From positions 434,001 through 498,000 of the forward strand of contig JAEOUA010000010.1 of NCBI GenBank assembly GCA_016839555.1: 64,000 nucleotides of DNA, given 5' to 3'. The DNA is from Promethearchaeota archaeon (lineage in GTDB: Archaea > Asgardarchaeota > Lokiarchaeia > Sigyniarchaeales > SOKP01). The position numbers and the translations under genes are program-made. Below, in pieces: positions 37,875-47,131 of the stretch (position 1 is its first letter; each line of letters begins with the position of its first letter). A model generated the notes under the pieces. The model searched no databases. It was not told the DNA's origin and saw only the letters and a program-made list of their open reading frames with translations.

Positions 37875-38963
37875 ATGAATGATTTATATCAAGATCAAAT
37901 AAACCGACAAAGGATTAAAAAAATTCTCAAGAATTTTTTATTTTGGGGAGAATTTTCTGCAAATATGATTTTGATATTCGGCATTGGGTTTTTCTTGTCT
38001 TCAGATCTTTCATTTCTAAGCATCTTTTTAACTATAATTCTCATTCCAATTACCATAACCTTGGATTTTGTCTTAATTCATTTATTTTCAAAAAGAAATA
38101 CTCTAAATATTAAGAAAAAATTACTAATCTGGTCTTATTTTACCTTAAATTTATTATTTAGCTTTACTATAGGAATTACTATTCCATTAATGGAATCCAT
38201 TTCTCGAATGAACTATGCCCTTTTTATGTTTCCAATGCTCTTTCTATTAAACTACATACTTCTGAGAAAATTAAATTTTTATATGGAAAACCAGTTAGAT
38301 AAAAAGGAGTTTTCTAAAAATGGAAAAATTAACCGTCCGATTATTGAATTCGAAGGAAAAAATTATACATTTTCTCTATATTCCTTAGGTTTATTGGCAT
38401 TAGGAGCCCCTCTACTTGCGCTCGCAATATACTTTTTTTTTGATTGGAATATTAATTACTGGCTCCATGAAATTGTCGTTAAGCAAACAACATTTCTCTT
38501 AAATTACTTTTTTGATATGGGAGTTTCTAATAGCTATGTCCCTATTGGAAAATTTCATTGGAATTTTAACATTCCAGGGAAAGGATCTATTTATTTTGAA
38601 ACCTTTTGTACTGGAGTTCAGGCGATCTGTATTTTTGCGGGGATTATTGTATTTACACCCCATAGTAAAGATCCTTACACAAATAGAGATATAATCTGGA
38701 GGAAAACGAAATCTTTGATTATTTCCTCTGCCATTTTTTATATAGTGAACATTTTTCGTATGGTAATTCAAATTTATCTTTACTATATAGGATATGCTTG
38801 GTCCGACATTCATTATTCTATAAGTGCCGCAAGCAGTTTTATTGCAGCGATAATTGTTCTTTTAATGCACAAATGGATACCAGAATTTATTATAAGCTTG
38901 ATATGGACTTATACTTTAATTAAGAAAAAGATTAAAAAAAATAAGAAGATTGAAAAGAAGTAA
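37875..38963 (+). CDS. Archaeosortase/exosortase family transpeptidase
   Basis: The 362-aa protein has about eight membrane helices. The catalytic triad of the family is present in order: Cys245 in FETFCTGVQAI, Arg295 in NIFRMVIQ, and His313 in SDIHYSISA. Archaeosortases cut C-terminal sorting tails (such as PGF-CTERM) from secreted proteins and probably join the proteins to a membrane lipid. No protein with an obvious sorting tail is complete in this window; the surface protein at 1-1468 is incomplete. The basic tail KKKIKKNKKIEKK is cytoplasmic. It is 53 bp upstream of the GH3 gene on the same strand. Confidence 0.88.
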   Translation: MNDLYQDQINRQRIKKILKNFLFWGEFSANMILIFGIGFFLSSDLSFLSIFLTIILIPITITLDFVLIHLFSKRNTLNIKKKLLIWSYFTLNLLFSFTIGITIPLMESISRMNYALFMFPMLFLLNYILLRKLNFYMENQLDKKEFSKNGKINRPIIEFEGKNYTFSLYSLGLLALGAPLLALAIYFFFDWNINYWLHEIVVKQTTFLLNYFFDMGVSNSYVPIGKFHWNFNIPGKGSIYFETFCTGVQAICIFAGIIVFTPHSKDPYTNRDIIWRKTKSLIISSAIFYIVNIFRMVIQIYLYYIGYAWSDIHYSISAASSFIAAIIVLLMHKWIPEFIISLIWTYTLIKKKIKKNKKIEKK

Positions 38964-39016
38964 AGGTCTATTTTATTATAAAATAAATCAATTTTAAACT
39001 AAAAGATCTTCTAAAA

Positions 39017-41056
39017 ATGACGAAGGAATATTCAAAAGAAGAATTAAATGGATTTCCCTTTATGAATAATACTCTTCCTCTCGAAAAAAGGGTGGAAGAT
39101 TTATTAAATAGACTTACTTTAAACGAAAAATTTAAATTATTAACTGGAAGGCATCGATGGGAAACAAGTCCGATAAAAAGATTAGGAATTAGACCCTTTT
39201 TAATGACAGACGGTCCGAATGGAGTAGCCCCTCATAGTTCAAATGGAAAACAAGCTACCTATTTTCCAGTCGGTATTTGTAGAGCTTCCACTTGGAATAG
39301 ATCACTCTGTTATGAATTTGGTAAAGCGATTGCAGCAGAGGTTAGAGAGATAGGAGCTCATATGATCTTAGGTCCTGGAGTGAATATAATTAGAACACCA
39401 ATGTGTGGAAGGAATTTTGAATACCAAACTGAAGATCCTTATTTAAATAAAGAATTAGCAGTGGAATTTATCAAAGGAGTGCAGAGCGAAAGAATTGCTG
39501 CATGTATTAAACATTATATCTGTAATAATCAAGAAACAAACCGATATTCTTATAGTGCTGAAGTTTCTAAAAGAGCTCTCAAGGAAATATATTATCCGGC
39601 ATTTAAAGCGGCAATTAAAGAAGCAAATGTTTTGTCCGTTATGGGAGCGTACAATAAAATAAATGGCATATATGCTTGTGAGCATGAAGAATTAATAAAG
39701 CAGGAAATGATAAATAAATGGGGATTTGAAGGATTTGTCGTATCAGATTGGAATGCTACACAATTTATAAAAAACCCAGAGAATGCTTTAAATGCTCTTT
39801 TAACGCTGGAGATGCCAAGGGCAAAAATTTATAAAAGAAAAGATTTAGAAGAAACGTTTTTAAAAGAAAAATTTTCGATAGAAACTTTAAACGAAAATAT
39901 AAGAAGATTATTACGAGTTATGTTTTATGTTGGATTGTTTGACAAACAAGAAAATCTTCCTAAAGGAAGTCGAAATACTGAAGTTCATCAGAGACTTTCA
40001 CGTAAGATGGCAGAGGAAGGAATAATTCTTTTAAAAAATGAAAATAACCTATTACCCTTAAACAAAGCAAAATTAAAAAAAATAGCAATAATAGGACCAA
40101 ACGCGGATAGAAAATTGGCGGAAGGTGGAGGTTCCTCAAGTGTACGACCACCTTATGAAATTACCCCTTATCAAGGAATTAAAGAAAAATGTGGAGCTAA
40201 TATAGATGTTATTAACACTGTTTCTGAAGCTGATGTGGTCTTTTTAGTTATGGGACTTAATCATGAGCCTGGAAACGATTGCGAAAATGCGGATCGAATT
40301 TCTTTTGAACTACCTTCAGACCAAATTGATTTGATTAATAATACCCTTGAAGTTAATTCAAATACCATCATAATCTTAATAAATGGCAGTCCAATCTCCA
40401 TGAAAGGTTGGATTAAAAAAGCTCCAGTAATTGTAGAAGCATGGTATCCCGGGTTAGAAGGAGGACGAGCATTAGCAGATATCATTTTTGGAACCGTCAA
40501 TCCCTCAGGAAAATTGCCAATAACCTTTCCGAAAGAGCTTTCAGATTCTCCGGCTCATATTTCTCAAAAATCTTATCCCGGAACTGAAGATAGGAAGGTT
40601 TTCTATGAGGAGGATATTTTTGTGGGATATCGATATTTTGATACTAAAAATATAGATCCTCTGTTTCCCTTTGGATTTGGTTTATCATATACCTCCTTTA
40701 ATTATGAAAACATTCAATTAGACAAAAAATATCTTTCTGGAAATGATGTGCTAACCATTAAGATGGATATAATCAATACTGGAAATCGAGAAGGCGCTGA
40801 TATTATCCAATTATATATCCAAGATATAGAATCAGGCTTAAAAAGACCAGTAAAGGAGTTAAAAGAATTTTCTAAAGTTAATTTGAAACCTAACCAAAAA
40901 AAAATAATATCATTCAAGATTGATAGAAATGATTTGGCTTTTTATAATCAAGATACTAATACTTGGACTATAGAGGATGGAAATTTCAATATCTTATTGT
41001 CAAAATCATCAAGAGATATTTGGCTTAAAGGAGATATTGAATATGAACAAAAATAA
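39017..41056 (+). CDS. GH3 beta-glucosidase/beta-xylosidase family enzyme
   Basis: The 679-aa protein has the GH3 (beta/alpha) barrel with nucleophile Asp244 in FVVSDWNAT and substrate-binding IKHY, MTDGPNG and GPGVNI. The second domain follows (IAIIGPNADRKLAEGGGSSS, then WYPGLEGGRALADIIFG). A C-terminal fibronectin-like domain (TGNREGADIIQLYIQD) completes it. The enzyme releases glucose or xylose from the end of beta-glycans. There is no signal peptide, so it acts inside the cell on imported oligosaccharides. Confidence 0.93.
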   Translation: MTKEYSKEELNGFPFMNNTLPLEKRVEDLLNRLTLNEKFKLLTGRHRWETSPIKRLGIRPFLMTDGPNGVAPHSSNGKQATYFPVGICRASTWNRSLCYEFGKAIAAEVREIGAHMILGPGVNIIRTPMCGRNFEYQTEDPYLNKELAVEFIKGVQSERIAACIKHYICNNQETNRYSYSAEVSKRALKEIYYPAFKAAIKEANVLSVMGAYNKINGIYACEHEELIKQEMINKWGFEGFVVSDWNATQFIKNPENALNALLTLEMPRAKIYKRKDLEETFLKEKFSIETLNENIRRLLRVMFYVGLFDKQENLPKGSRNTEVHQRLSRKMAEEGIILLKNENNLLPLNKAKLKKIAIIGPNADRKLAEGGGSSSVRPPYEITPYQGIKEKCGANIDVINTVSEADVVFLVMGLNHEPGNDCENADRISFELPSDQIDLINNTLEVNSNTIIILINGSPISMKGWIKKAPVIVEAWYPGLEGGRALADIIFGTVNPSGKLPITFPKELSDSPAHISQKSYPGTEDRKVFYEEDIFVGYRYFDTKNIDPLFPFGFGLSYTSFNYENIQLDKKYLSGNDVLTIKMDIINTGNREGADIIQLYIQDIESGLKRPVKELKEFSKVNLKPNQKKIISFKIDRNDLAFYNQDTNTWTIEDGNFNILLSKSSRDIWLKGDIEYEQK

Positions 41057-41118
41057 ATATATTAATAAAAAATTAAAAAAAAAATAGTATTTTAAATTTA
41101 ATAGATAGTTAAATTTTT

Positions 41119-41820
41119 TTAAGGTGTTCCGGTTGTAGTGGTTTTTGGAGTTGTTGTTCTTTTTGGAAGGGGTGCAGCTCCTTGAATTGAAATAACAAGT
41201 AAGAGGATTGATATTAATACTACGACAAGTGCCGGGATGCTAATCAAATAGAATCCAAAAGAAGGTAGTGTTTTTGTGGTTAATAAGAAAAATGATAAGC
41301 TGTTATAATTTAGTAGAAAAACTTGGAATATCAAATAAAGATTTTCTACTCCATCAACTAAACGTCCCCTAAAAATAAAATATTCGATAAGTGCAAAAAT
41401 AATCGCCGCCCCTCCTAATATGAGATAAATAATCGGGATAATGATTGATTTATTCTTTAAGAATCCTAGAAATTCTACTTTATCTTTTAATAACTCTAAA
41501 AGACCAAAAATGGCAATTACTGCTCCCAATATTAATATTATAATTGATAAAACACTAAAAGATCCAGGAACTATTCCCGAAAAAAGTGAAGTATACAAAG
41601 TAGAACCAAGTAATGGAATATCTTGATACGCTATCGCAACTATCTTACTAAATAAAGGATTAAATGTTATATCTATTTTTGAAAATATCACATCTATCGT
41701 AGCCATGCTAAATGGTATTAATGTTCCAATTACTGCTAATCCTCCGGCGATTATTAGAAATATTCCGATATATTCAATAAATATATCTAAAACTTTTTTT
41801 AGAGAATCTTTTAAACTCAT
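41119..41820 (-). CDS. Multi-helix membrane protein with a Thr/Pro tail
   Basis: The 233-aa protein has about five hydrophobic segments, for example YIGIFLIIAGGLAVIGTLIP, ILGAVIAIFGLLELL and ALVVVLISILLLVIS. The tail AAPLPKRTTTPKTTTTGTP is Thr-rich, a pattern of O-glycosylated external stalks. It is not recognisable as a transporter family. The gene converges with the GH3 gene. Confidence 0.7.
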   Translation of the reverse strand: MSLKDSLKKVLDIFIEYIGIFLIIAGGLAVIGTLIPFSMATIDVIFSKIDITFNPLFSKIVAIAYQDIPLLGSTLYTSLFSGIVPGSFSVLSIIILILGAVIAIFGLLELLKDKVEFLGFLKNKSIIIPIIYLILGGAAIIFALIEYFIFRGRLVDGVENLYLIFQVFLLNYNSLSFFLLTTKTLPSFGFYLISIPALVVVLISILLLVISIQGAAPLPKRTTTPKTTTTGTP

Positions 41821-42139
41821 TTTTTTTCACCATTAAATTTATAAATGATTTCAATTACAAATAATATTTTAATTATATTTAAACTTTATTATTATAACTT
41901 CAAAATTCATTTCAATTTAAAATTGGGTTAAAATCTAACAAATACTTTATCTAATAAATTCTTATAGGAAATTCTAATGTTTAGATTGGATAAAATTTTT
42001 TTTTCTATATATTTATATATCAAAATAAGACAAAGCTAATAATACTTGGATAAATGATTTGAATATTTTGAACTAAATAAGAACAGTACTTATTAATTTT
42101 ATTTAAATTAAAAAATTATATTTTTATACTAATATAAAA
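41821..42139. other. Intergenic, 319 bp, divergent promoters
   Basis: The AT-rich gap separates the membrane protein (minus) from the DUF364-like gene (plus) and carries their promoters. I see no open frame, RNA gene or repeat. Confidence 0.45.
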
Positions 42140-42949
42140 ATGATTATAGAGAAAACAATCAAATTAATAGAAGAATTTTATCAAAATCAAGGTATATCAG
42201 AGCCAAAAGTTAGTAAGGTAGTAATAGGCTTAGGATATACGGGTGTGGAACTACTTACTGAATCTTATGGACCAATTTTAGGAGTCGCCCATACACTGCC
42301 AGAAGTCATTAAAAAAGATGAATGCAGTAAGATTAACTTTCCTGGAAAATTAACAGAAAAAAATCTCTATGAGCTATTACATTGGGGGCAAAAAGCTCCA
42401 AGTTTAAATAAAATAATTGGGATAGCAACTATTAATGCAGCTTCACAAGATATAATAAATGTCTATAATCCATATAGATCTCTCAAAGAAGGTTTATTGG
42501 AGTATTTGGATATAAAATCTGATACAAAAATAATTTTTATCGGATTAATTAAACCTATGATACGTCAAATGGCGCAAAAAACAAATAATATAATTATTAT
42601 AGAAAAAGAATTACCTTTTAATCAAATTTTTAACCAATTTAAGACCAAAAGAAAAGTGAATGAATTAAAAAAGAATGAGAAAAAATGTGATATATTATTT
42701 TGTACGGGAACGACATTAATTAATGATACTTTAGAAAAAATATTAAATCTATTCAGTAGTCATACAAACTTTATTGGAATAATTGGTCCGACGGTAAGTA
42801 TGATTCCGGATGTTTTATTTGAGTCTGGTGTGGATCTCGTAGGAGGGATGAATATTAAAAATTCCCAAGAGACATTAAAAATACTCCAAGAAGCGGGAGG
42901 GACTAGATTTTTTAAAATTTATGGAAAGAAATACAATTTTATAAAATAG
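42140..42949 (+). CDS. DUF364-like protein (putative heavy-metal chelation domain)
   Basis: The 269-aa protein resembles the DUF4213/DUF364 pair: an N-terminal domain with VVIGLGYTGVELLTESYGPI, then KIIGIATINAASQDI and a Rossmann-like second half (IIFIGLIKPMIRQMAQ, LFCTGTTLINDT, FIGIIGPTVSMIPDVLF). Members are linked to metal or corrinoid handling but lack a proven reaction. The gene stands alone. A corrinoid link would fit the UroD-like protein at 9427, but that is speculation. Confidence 0.75.
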   Translation: MIIEKTIKLIEEFYQNQGISEPKVSKVVIGLGYTGVELLTESYGPILGVAHTLPEVIKKDECSKINFPGKLTEKNLYELLHWGQKAPSLNKIIGIATINAASQDIINVYNPYRSLKEGLLEYLDIKSDTKIIFIGLIKPMIRQMAQKTNNIIIIEKELPFNQIFNQFKTKRKVNELKKNEKKCDILFCTGTTLINDTLEKILNLFSSHTNFIGIIGPTVSMIPDVLFESGVDLVGGMNIKNSQETLKILQEAGGTRFFKIYGKKYNFIK

Positions 42950-43197
42950 TAATTAAATTATTAATTTTTATACTGAACCGGAAATCTTAATTTTATTTTC
43001 TCTAATAGTTATAAAAATTATAAGATACAAAATAATACGTTTTACAAAAAAAATACCATTACTAAATCAATTAATTATTTCAAAAACTTTAAAACAAATT
43101 CAAAACCATCAAAATGCTTATATATTACTTAAAAATAAATATATAATTAGTTTTTAACAAAAATTTATTATAAACATAAAAAAATGGTTATAAAGAA

Positions 43198-44691
43198 ATG
43201 CGAACTTATTTTCAAAAAATAAAAATTCCATTAATATTGATTCTTATCTCAGTAATCTTAATGATTTTCTCGGGAGTCGCAAATTACTTTAACTTTTATA
43301 ATTCTGGACCTTTTAATATTTGTCTTTTTGGCGCAATAATCTTTGCTGGATTGTTTTTCGTTGCAATTTTTATAATCTTATATATCTATTTCCATGATTA
43401 TGTATTTACAATCAAATCATCATCAACAATAAAAGGAAAAATCAAAACAATTCTTCGAAATATTTGTATATTTATCTTCGCTTTAGTTATCTCTCTGACC
43501 ACATTATTAGGAGTTATGCTTTCTTATTATTATACGCGTCCTGCACCCTCTTTCGAAAGCCCCCCATTTGTATACTTAAATACATGGACTGCAATTCCAA
43601 GTGGAGATCAAATAGAGAAACATCATAAATCCAATACGGAATTACTTTATTATAACAACAGTTTTTGGATGGTCTATCAAAATAGTAAATGGCATCTAGA
43701 GGATAAAAACGGTGAGCTCGTGGTCGCTTGGTCTCCGAATGCATTAGAAGGAACATGGATCACTGTCGCAAAAATAAAAGCACCTGGATATGATGTACGA
43801 GATCCACTGCTTACTGTCATCAATGATACTATGTTTCTGTATTTTCTGCCTAATTTTGAGTTTGACCCTGAACCAGAGGTGACTTATTGGTGTAAATCTA
43901 AGGATGGGATTCGCTGGACGATACCCCGATTAGTAACAATCAATGTTTCATATTCAGATGATTCTTGGGGTACCGAATGGCAATGGTGTTTTGGCAGAAC
44001 AGAGCCTATCACAAATGATAATAAAACTTGGTATGTCATGGCCTCAGGAAAGAAAGCAATGATAAGAGCTCAGACTATTTTATTAAAAACTAATGATGGT
44101 ATTTATTGGGAAGAAGTATCAGTGGTTCATGATGCTTTGTATTATGAACATTATCAAGGATCAGAAGCTTGTATCGAATTTCTTCCTAATGGAGAGTTGA
44201 TTTCAACGATACGAATAGCTTCGATGAGTTCGTGGACAGGTTACATCTTTGGAACACCTCATGCTGGTACAAGTATCGCAAAATCATATGATAATTTAAC
44301 TAAATGGTCATATGGTGCTGATTTTCAAACTAGACTGGATGGTGCTCGATTATTCACAATTAATAATAGAACATTTGCGGTAGGTAGAAATCATTTAGGA
44401 CCTGGCTTGGTTGGGAATCATCTTGGGAGAAAGCGTACTGCAGTCTACGAAGTAAAACCAAATCGATTGATTCATTTATTTGATCTGCCAAGCAACGGAG
44501 ACACAGCATATACGGGCGTTTGTGTAGTAAATGGCATTGTGTATGTAAGCTATTATACTAATCCGATTCAGCATGATCTTCCATGGATTATAGGACTGGC
44601 ATTTTTTTCTGAATCGGAGATAAGAATAGCAGCATTTAGTGCTGTAGGTTTATTATATTATGCAAATACGAAAGGTGGGTTGATTGGCTGA
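43198..44691 (+). CDS. Membrane-anchored beta-propeller (sialidase/BNR- or GH43-like) protein
   Basis: The 497-aa protein begins with three membrane helices within residues 1-115, then an external domain of about 380 residues. That domain has repeated W/Y-rich strands: NSFWMVYQNSKWHLED, LVVAWSPNALEGTWITV, YDVRDPLLTVINDTMFLYF and MFLKTNDGIYWEE-like units. The pattern is of a five- or six-bladed propeller as in sialidases or GH43-type glycosidases; the strand DVRDPLL could carry a catalytic Asp. There is no decisive family signature, so the activity is unassigned. The last codons overlap the small gene at 44684 by 8 nt, so the three downstream frames form an operon. Confidence 0.65.
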   Translation: MRTYFQKIKIPLILILISVILMIFSGVANYFNFYNSGPFNICLFGAIIFAGLFFVAIFIILYIYFHDYVFTIKSSSTIKGKIKTILRNICIFIFALVISLTTLLGVMLSYYYTRPAPSFESPPFVYLNTWTAIPSGDQIEKHHKSNTELLYYNNSFWMVYQNSKWHLEDKNGELVVAWSPNALEGTWITVAKIKAPGYDVRDPLLTVINDTMFLYFLPNFEFDPEPEVTYWCKSKDGIRWTIPRLVTINVSYSDDSWGTEWQWCFGRTEPITNDNKTWYVMASGKKAMIRAQTILLKTNDGIYWEEVSVVHDALYYEHYQGSEACIEFLPNGELISTIRIASMSSWTGYIFGTPHAGTSIAKSYDNLTKWSYGADFQTRLDGARLFTINNRTFAVGRNHLGPGLVGNHLGRKRTAVYEVKPNRLIHLFDLPSNGDTAYTGVCVVNGIVYVSYYTNPIQHDLPWIIGLAFFSESEIRIAAFSAVGLLYYANTKGGLIG

Positions 44692-44815
44692 AGAAGAAAG
44701 AGATAGAGAACTAAGCAAAACTCGACAATTCATAATTGAACTTATCATCATGTTAATTGTTGGGTTTTTAGTGATTTTTCCATTTTCATTATATGTATAT
44801 CATTTCTTTATATAA
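44684..44815 (+). CDS. 43-aa single-helix membrane microprotein
   Basis: The frame begins at TTG 44684, 8 nt inside the end of the beta-propeller gene, with GGTGG at Shine-Dalgarno distance. It encodes an acidic/basic N-terminus (MAEEERDRELSKTRQ) and one 20-residue helix (FIIELIIMLIVGFLVIFPFS). Coupling to the upstream gene suggests a small subunit of the same membrane complex. Its short length makes it easy to miss. Function unknown. Confidence 0.6.
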   Translation: MAEEERDRELSKTRQFIIELIIMLIVGFLVIFPFSLYVYHFFI

Positions 44816-44833
44816 TACGGAGGAGATATTCAA

Positions 44834-44974
44834 ATGGGAAGAAAAGAACTATGGGAATCAATTAAAGAGAATAAATGGACGATTTGGAAATATTTCAGAG
44901 CGATTTATTGGATAGCAATATTCACTATATCTGTAGTGTTTATACTCATACTTGTAGTCACACTTTTTATCTAA
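44834..44974 (+). CDS. 46-aa single-helix membrane microprotein
   Basis: The frame ATG 44834 to TAA 44974 has a strong Shine-Dalgarno GGAGGAG 8 nt before the start. It encodes MGRKELWESIKENKWTIWKY and a helix IFTISVVFILILVVTLFI. With the 43-aa gene 18 bp upstream and the beta-propeller gene it forms a three-gene transcription unit. Both microproteins have a charged cytoplasmic N-terminus and one helix and may hold the propeller protein together. Function unknown. Confidence 0.65.
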   Translation: MGRKELWESIKENKWTIWKYFRAIYWIAIFTISVVFILILVVTLFI

Positions 44975-45067
44975 TTAATTAAATCCTTTTTTTTTATCGT
45001 TCTTTTTAATAAAAAATTTTTTAATATCAAATCAATTTTTAACGAATATTAAATTAAATAAGTAGGT

Positions 45068-46639
45068 ATGAAAGATTTGAAAAATAACTATATAATTGCT
45101 TATGATTTAGGAACAACTGGAAATAAAGCAGCTTTATATGATTTAGAATTAAATTTAATTTGTAGTACGACCGGGGATTATTCTCTTTATTATCCTAAAA
45201 AAGGATGGGCGGAACAAAACCCAGAAGATTTTTGGAATTCCATGATTAAAACCACTAAAGAAATCTTGAATACTTCAAATATTGAGCCAGAGAGCATTCA
45301 AGCAATTATTTGCGATTGTCAAATGAATTCAACCATTCCAATTGATGGAGATGGAAATCCCTTAATGAATTGTATTAGTTGGCTTGATACAAGAGCAGCA
45401 GAAATAACCAATGAGTTTAGAAAGGGGCTAATAAAAATTTCTGGTTTTGGTCTTAGAAATTTATTCATGTTTCTAAAAATTACTGGAGGTGCGCCTGGTA
45501 CAAATGGGAAAGATCCAATTTCTCATATTCTATGGTTAAAGAAAGAAAGACCCGAAATTTATAAAAATACTTTCAAATTTCTTAGCGTTAAGGATTTTAT
45601 TATTTATAGATGTACTGATGCTGCCGTCACCTCACGTGATTTAGGAAATACAAGTTGGTTAATGAATACCCATCCAGATATATATACTTGGTCTGATAAA
45701 ATCTTAGATAAATTAGATATCGATAAGGATAAACTGCCTGAGATAAGGCTATCTACAGAAGTTGCTGGAAAATTAAATAAAGATGCCGCTAATAATTTGG
45801 GGCTGCCTCAGAATTTACCGGTCTATGTAGGTTCTGGAGATATCGCTGCCGCAGCAATCGGTTCGGGAGCTGTAATTGAAAATCAAATCCAAATATGTCT
45901 AGGTACTGCTGACTGGATAGGTGCACACACATCAAAGAGAAAAAAAGATTTACTTCATTATACAGGTTCCATTTGTTCTGCGAAAGAAGATTTTTTATGC
46001 CTTTCAAAACAGGAAACAGGAGCTTCTTGTATGGATTGGCTTTTAAATATTGCCTTTAAAGATGAATTAATTCGATTTAAAGGAGATAAAGCGGGTTTAT
46101 ATTCGCAGTTAAATAAGATAGTAAATGAAACAGAACCGGGCTCAAAAGATTTATTATTTGCTCCTTGGTTATTTGGCGAAAGAAGTCCATTAAATGACCC
46201 CAATGTGAGGGGAGGCTTTTATAATTTAAGTCTCAATCATGAAAGAAAGGAACTCTTAAGATCAGTATATGAGGGAACCGCATTTAATATAAAATGGGGT
46301 TTAACATATATCGAAAAATTGGTAGGAAAAGCGGAAAGTATCAGATTAATGGGTGGAGGTGCAAACTCGGATGTCTGGTGTCAAATTTTAGCGGATATTA
46401 CAAATAGAGAAATTAAGCAAGTAAAAAATCCAGGATTAGCTAGTGCTCGAGGTTCGGCAGTAATAGCTTTAATTGGGTTAGGAATATTAAAAGATTTTAC
46501 AGAGGCAGTAACTTTAATTAAATTAGAGCATATATACACCCCTAATAAAGAAACTCAGGAGATTTATGATACTTTATATAAAGAATTTTTAGAGATATAC
46601 AAGAGAAACAAAAAAATGTTCAATAATTTAAACAAATAA
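45068..46639 (+). CDS. FGGY-family carbohydrate kinase (xylulokinase-like)
   Basis: The 523-aa protein opens with the FGGY phosphate-1 motif AYDLGTTGNKAALYD. GWAEQNPEDFWN, SWLDTRAAE, YVGSGDIAAAAIGSGA and LMGGGANSDVWCQILADI follow. FGGY kinases phosphorylate sugars such as xylulose, ribulose, glycerol, gluconate or fuculose. The pattern resembles xylulokinase/gluconate kinase relatives, but the sugar is undecided. It stands 93 bp after the microprotein genes on the same strand and may be co-regulated with the glycan genes. Confidence 0.9.
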   Translation: MKDLKNNYIIAYDLGTTGNKAALYDLELNLICSTTGDYSLYYPKKGWAEQNPEDFWNSMIKTTKEILNTSNIEPESIQAIICDCQMNSTIPIDGDGNPLMNCISWLDTRAAEITNEFRKGLIKISGFGLRNLFMFLKITGGAPGTNGKDPISHILWLKKERPEIYKNTFKFLSVKDFIIYRCTDAAVTSRDLGNTSWLMNTHPDIYTWSDKILDKLDIDKDKLPEIRLSTEVAGKLNKDAANNLGLPQNLPVYVGSGDIAAAAIGSGAVIENQIQICLGTADWIGAHTSKRKKDLLHYTGSICSAKEDFLCLSKQETGASCMDWLLNIAFKDELIRFKGDKAGLYSQLNKIVNETEPGSKDLLFAPWLFGERSPLNDPNVRGGFYNLSLNHERKELLRSVYEGTAFNIKWGLTYIEKLVGKAESIRLMGGGANSDVWCQILADITNREIKQVKNPGLASARGSAVIALIGLGILKDFTEAVTLIKLEHIYTPNKETQEIYDTLYKEFLEIYKRNKKMFNNLNK

Positions 46640-46773
46640 TTCTTTTTTTTAATTTTAACTATTGAAATTTGATGTCTCGTAGTTGGTAAGATTTAAATAA
46701 TATTGAAATAATTATTTTATTTACTCAAATTCTATATTTATCACGAATTAAATAAAAGAGGGTAAAATTAAAA

Positions 46774-47079
46774 ATGATCATTTTAGCTACTCAGTGGACC
46801 CCATATAATAAAACTAGTGAATGGTTTAACGTTTTTAAAGACGTTCAAGGCAAAATGCCATCATCTATAAGTAAATGGCAAAGTTTCGCTTGTCCTGATG
46901 AAGATCGGGGGATTAAAGGATATAATTTGATTATGACCAAAAAAGAAAATGCTGAAGAAGCTCTGATGGAAATTTCTAAGTTACTCGCTCCTTTCTGGAA
47001 GATCGAAGGATTTGCGATGAAATTAGAGATTTTATTCTCTATGAGGGACGCTCTTAAAGTAATAGGTAAAAGTTTATAA
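46774..47079 (+). CDS. Small hypothetical protein, 101 aa
   Basis: The frame encodes MIILATQWTPYNKTSEWFNV then two helices and strands (SKWQSFACPDEDRGIKGYNL, EEALMEISKLLAPFW). The alternation of strand and helix suggests a ferredoxin-like alpha/beta (dimeric barrel-like) fold of the antibiotic-monooxygenase or DUF3303 type, but that is only a guess at the fold. No catalytic motif is visible. It converges with the SNF2 gene on the other strand. Confidence 0.6.
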   Translation: MIILATQWTPYNKTSEWFNVFKDVQGKMPSSISKWQSFACPDEDRGIKGYNLIMTKKENAEEALMEISKLLAPFWKIEGFAMKLEILFSMRDALKVIGKSL

Positions 47080-47131
47080 TTAAAAATTAAATATGTTTTT
47101 TTTTTTTTCCTTTTTATAGAGAATAATATAA

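Noticed and set aside
37818..37878. 19-codon basic leader frame overlapping the archaeosortase start
   Set aside because: Its residues come from an A-rich stretch (mainly Lys, Arg, Asn), with no coding signal beyond an ATGA overlap.
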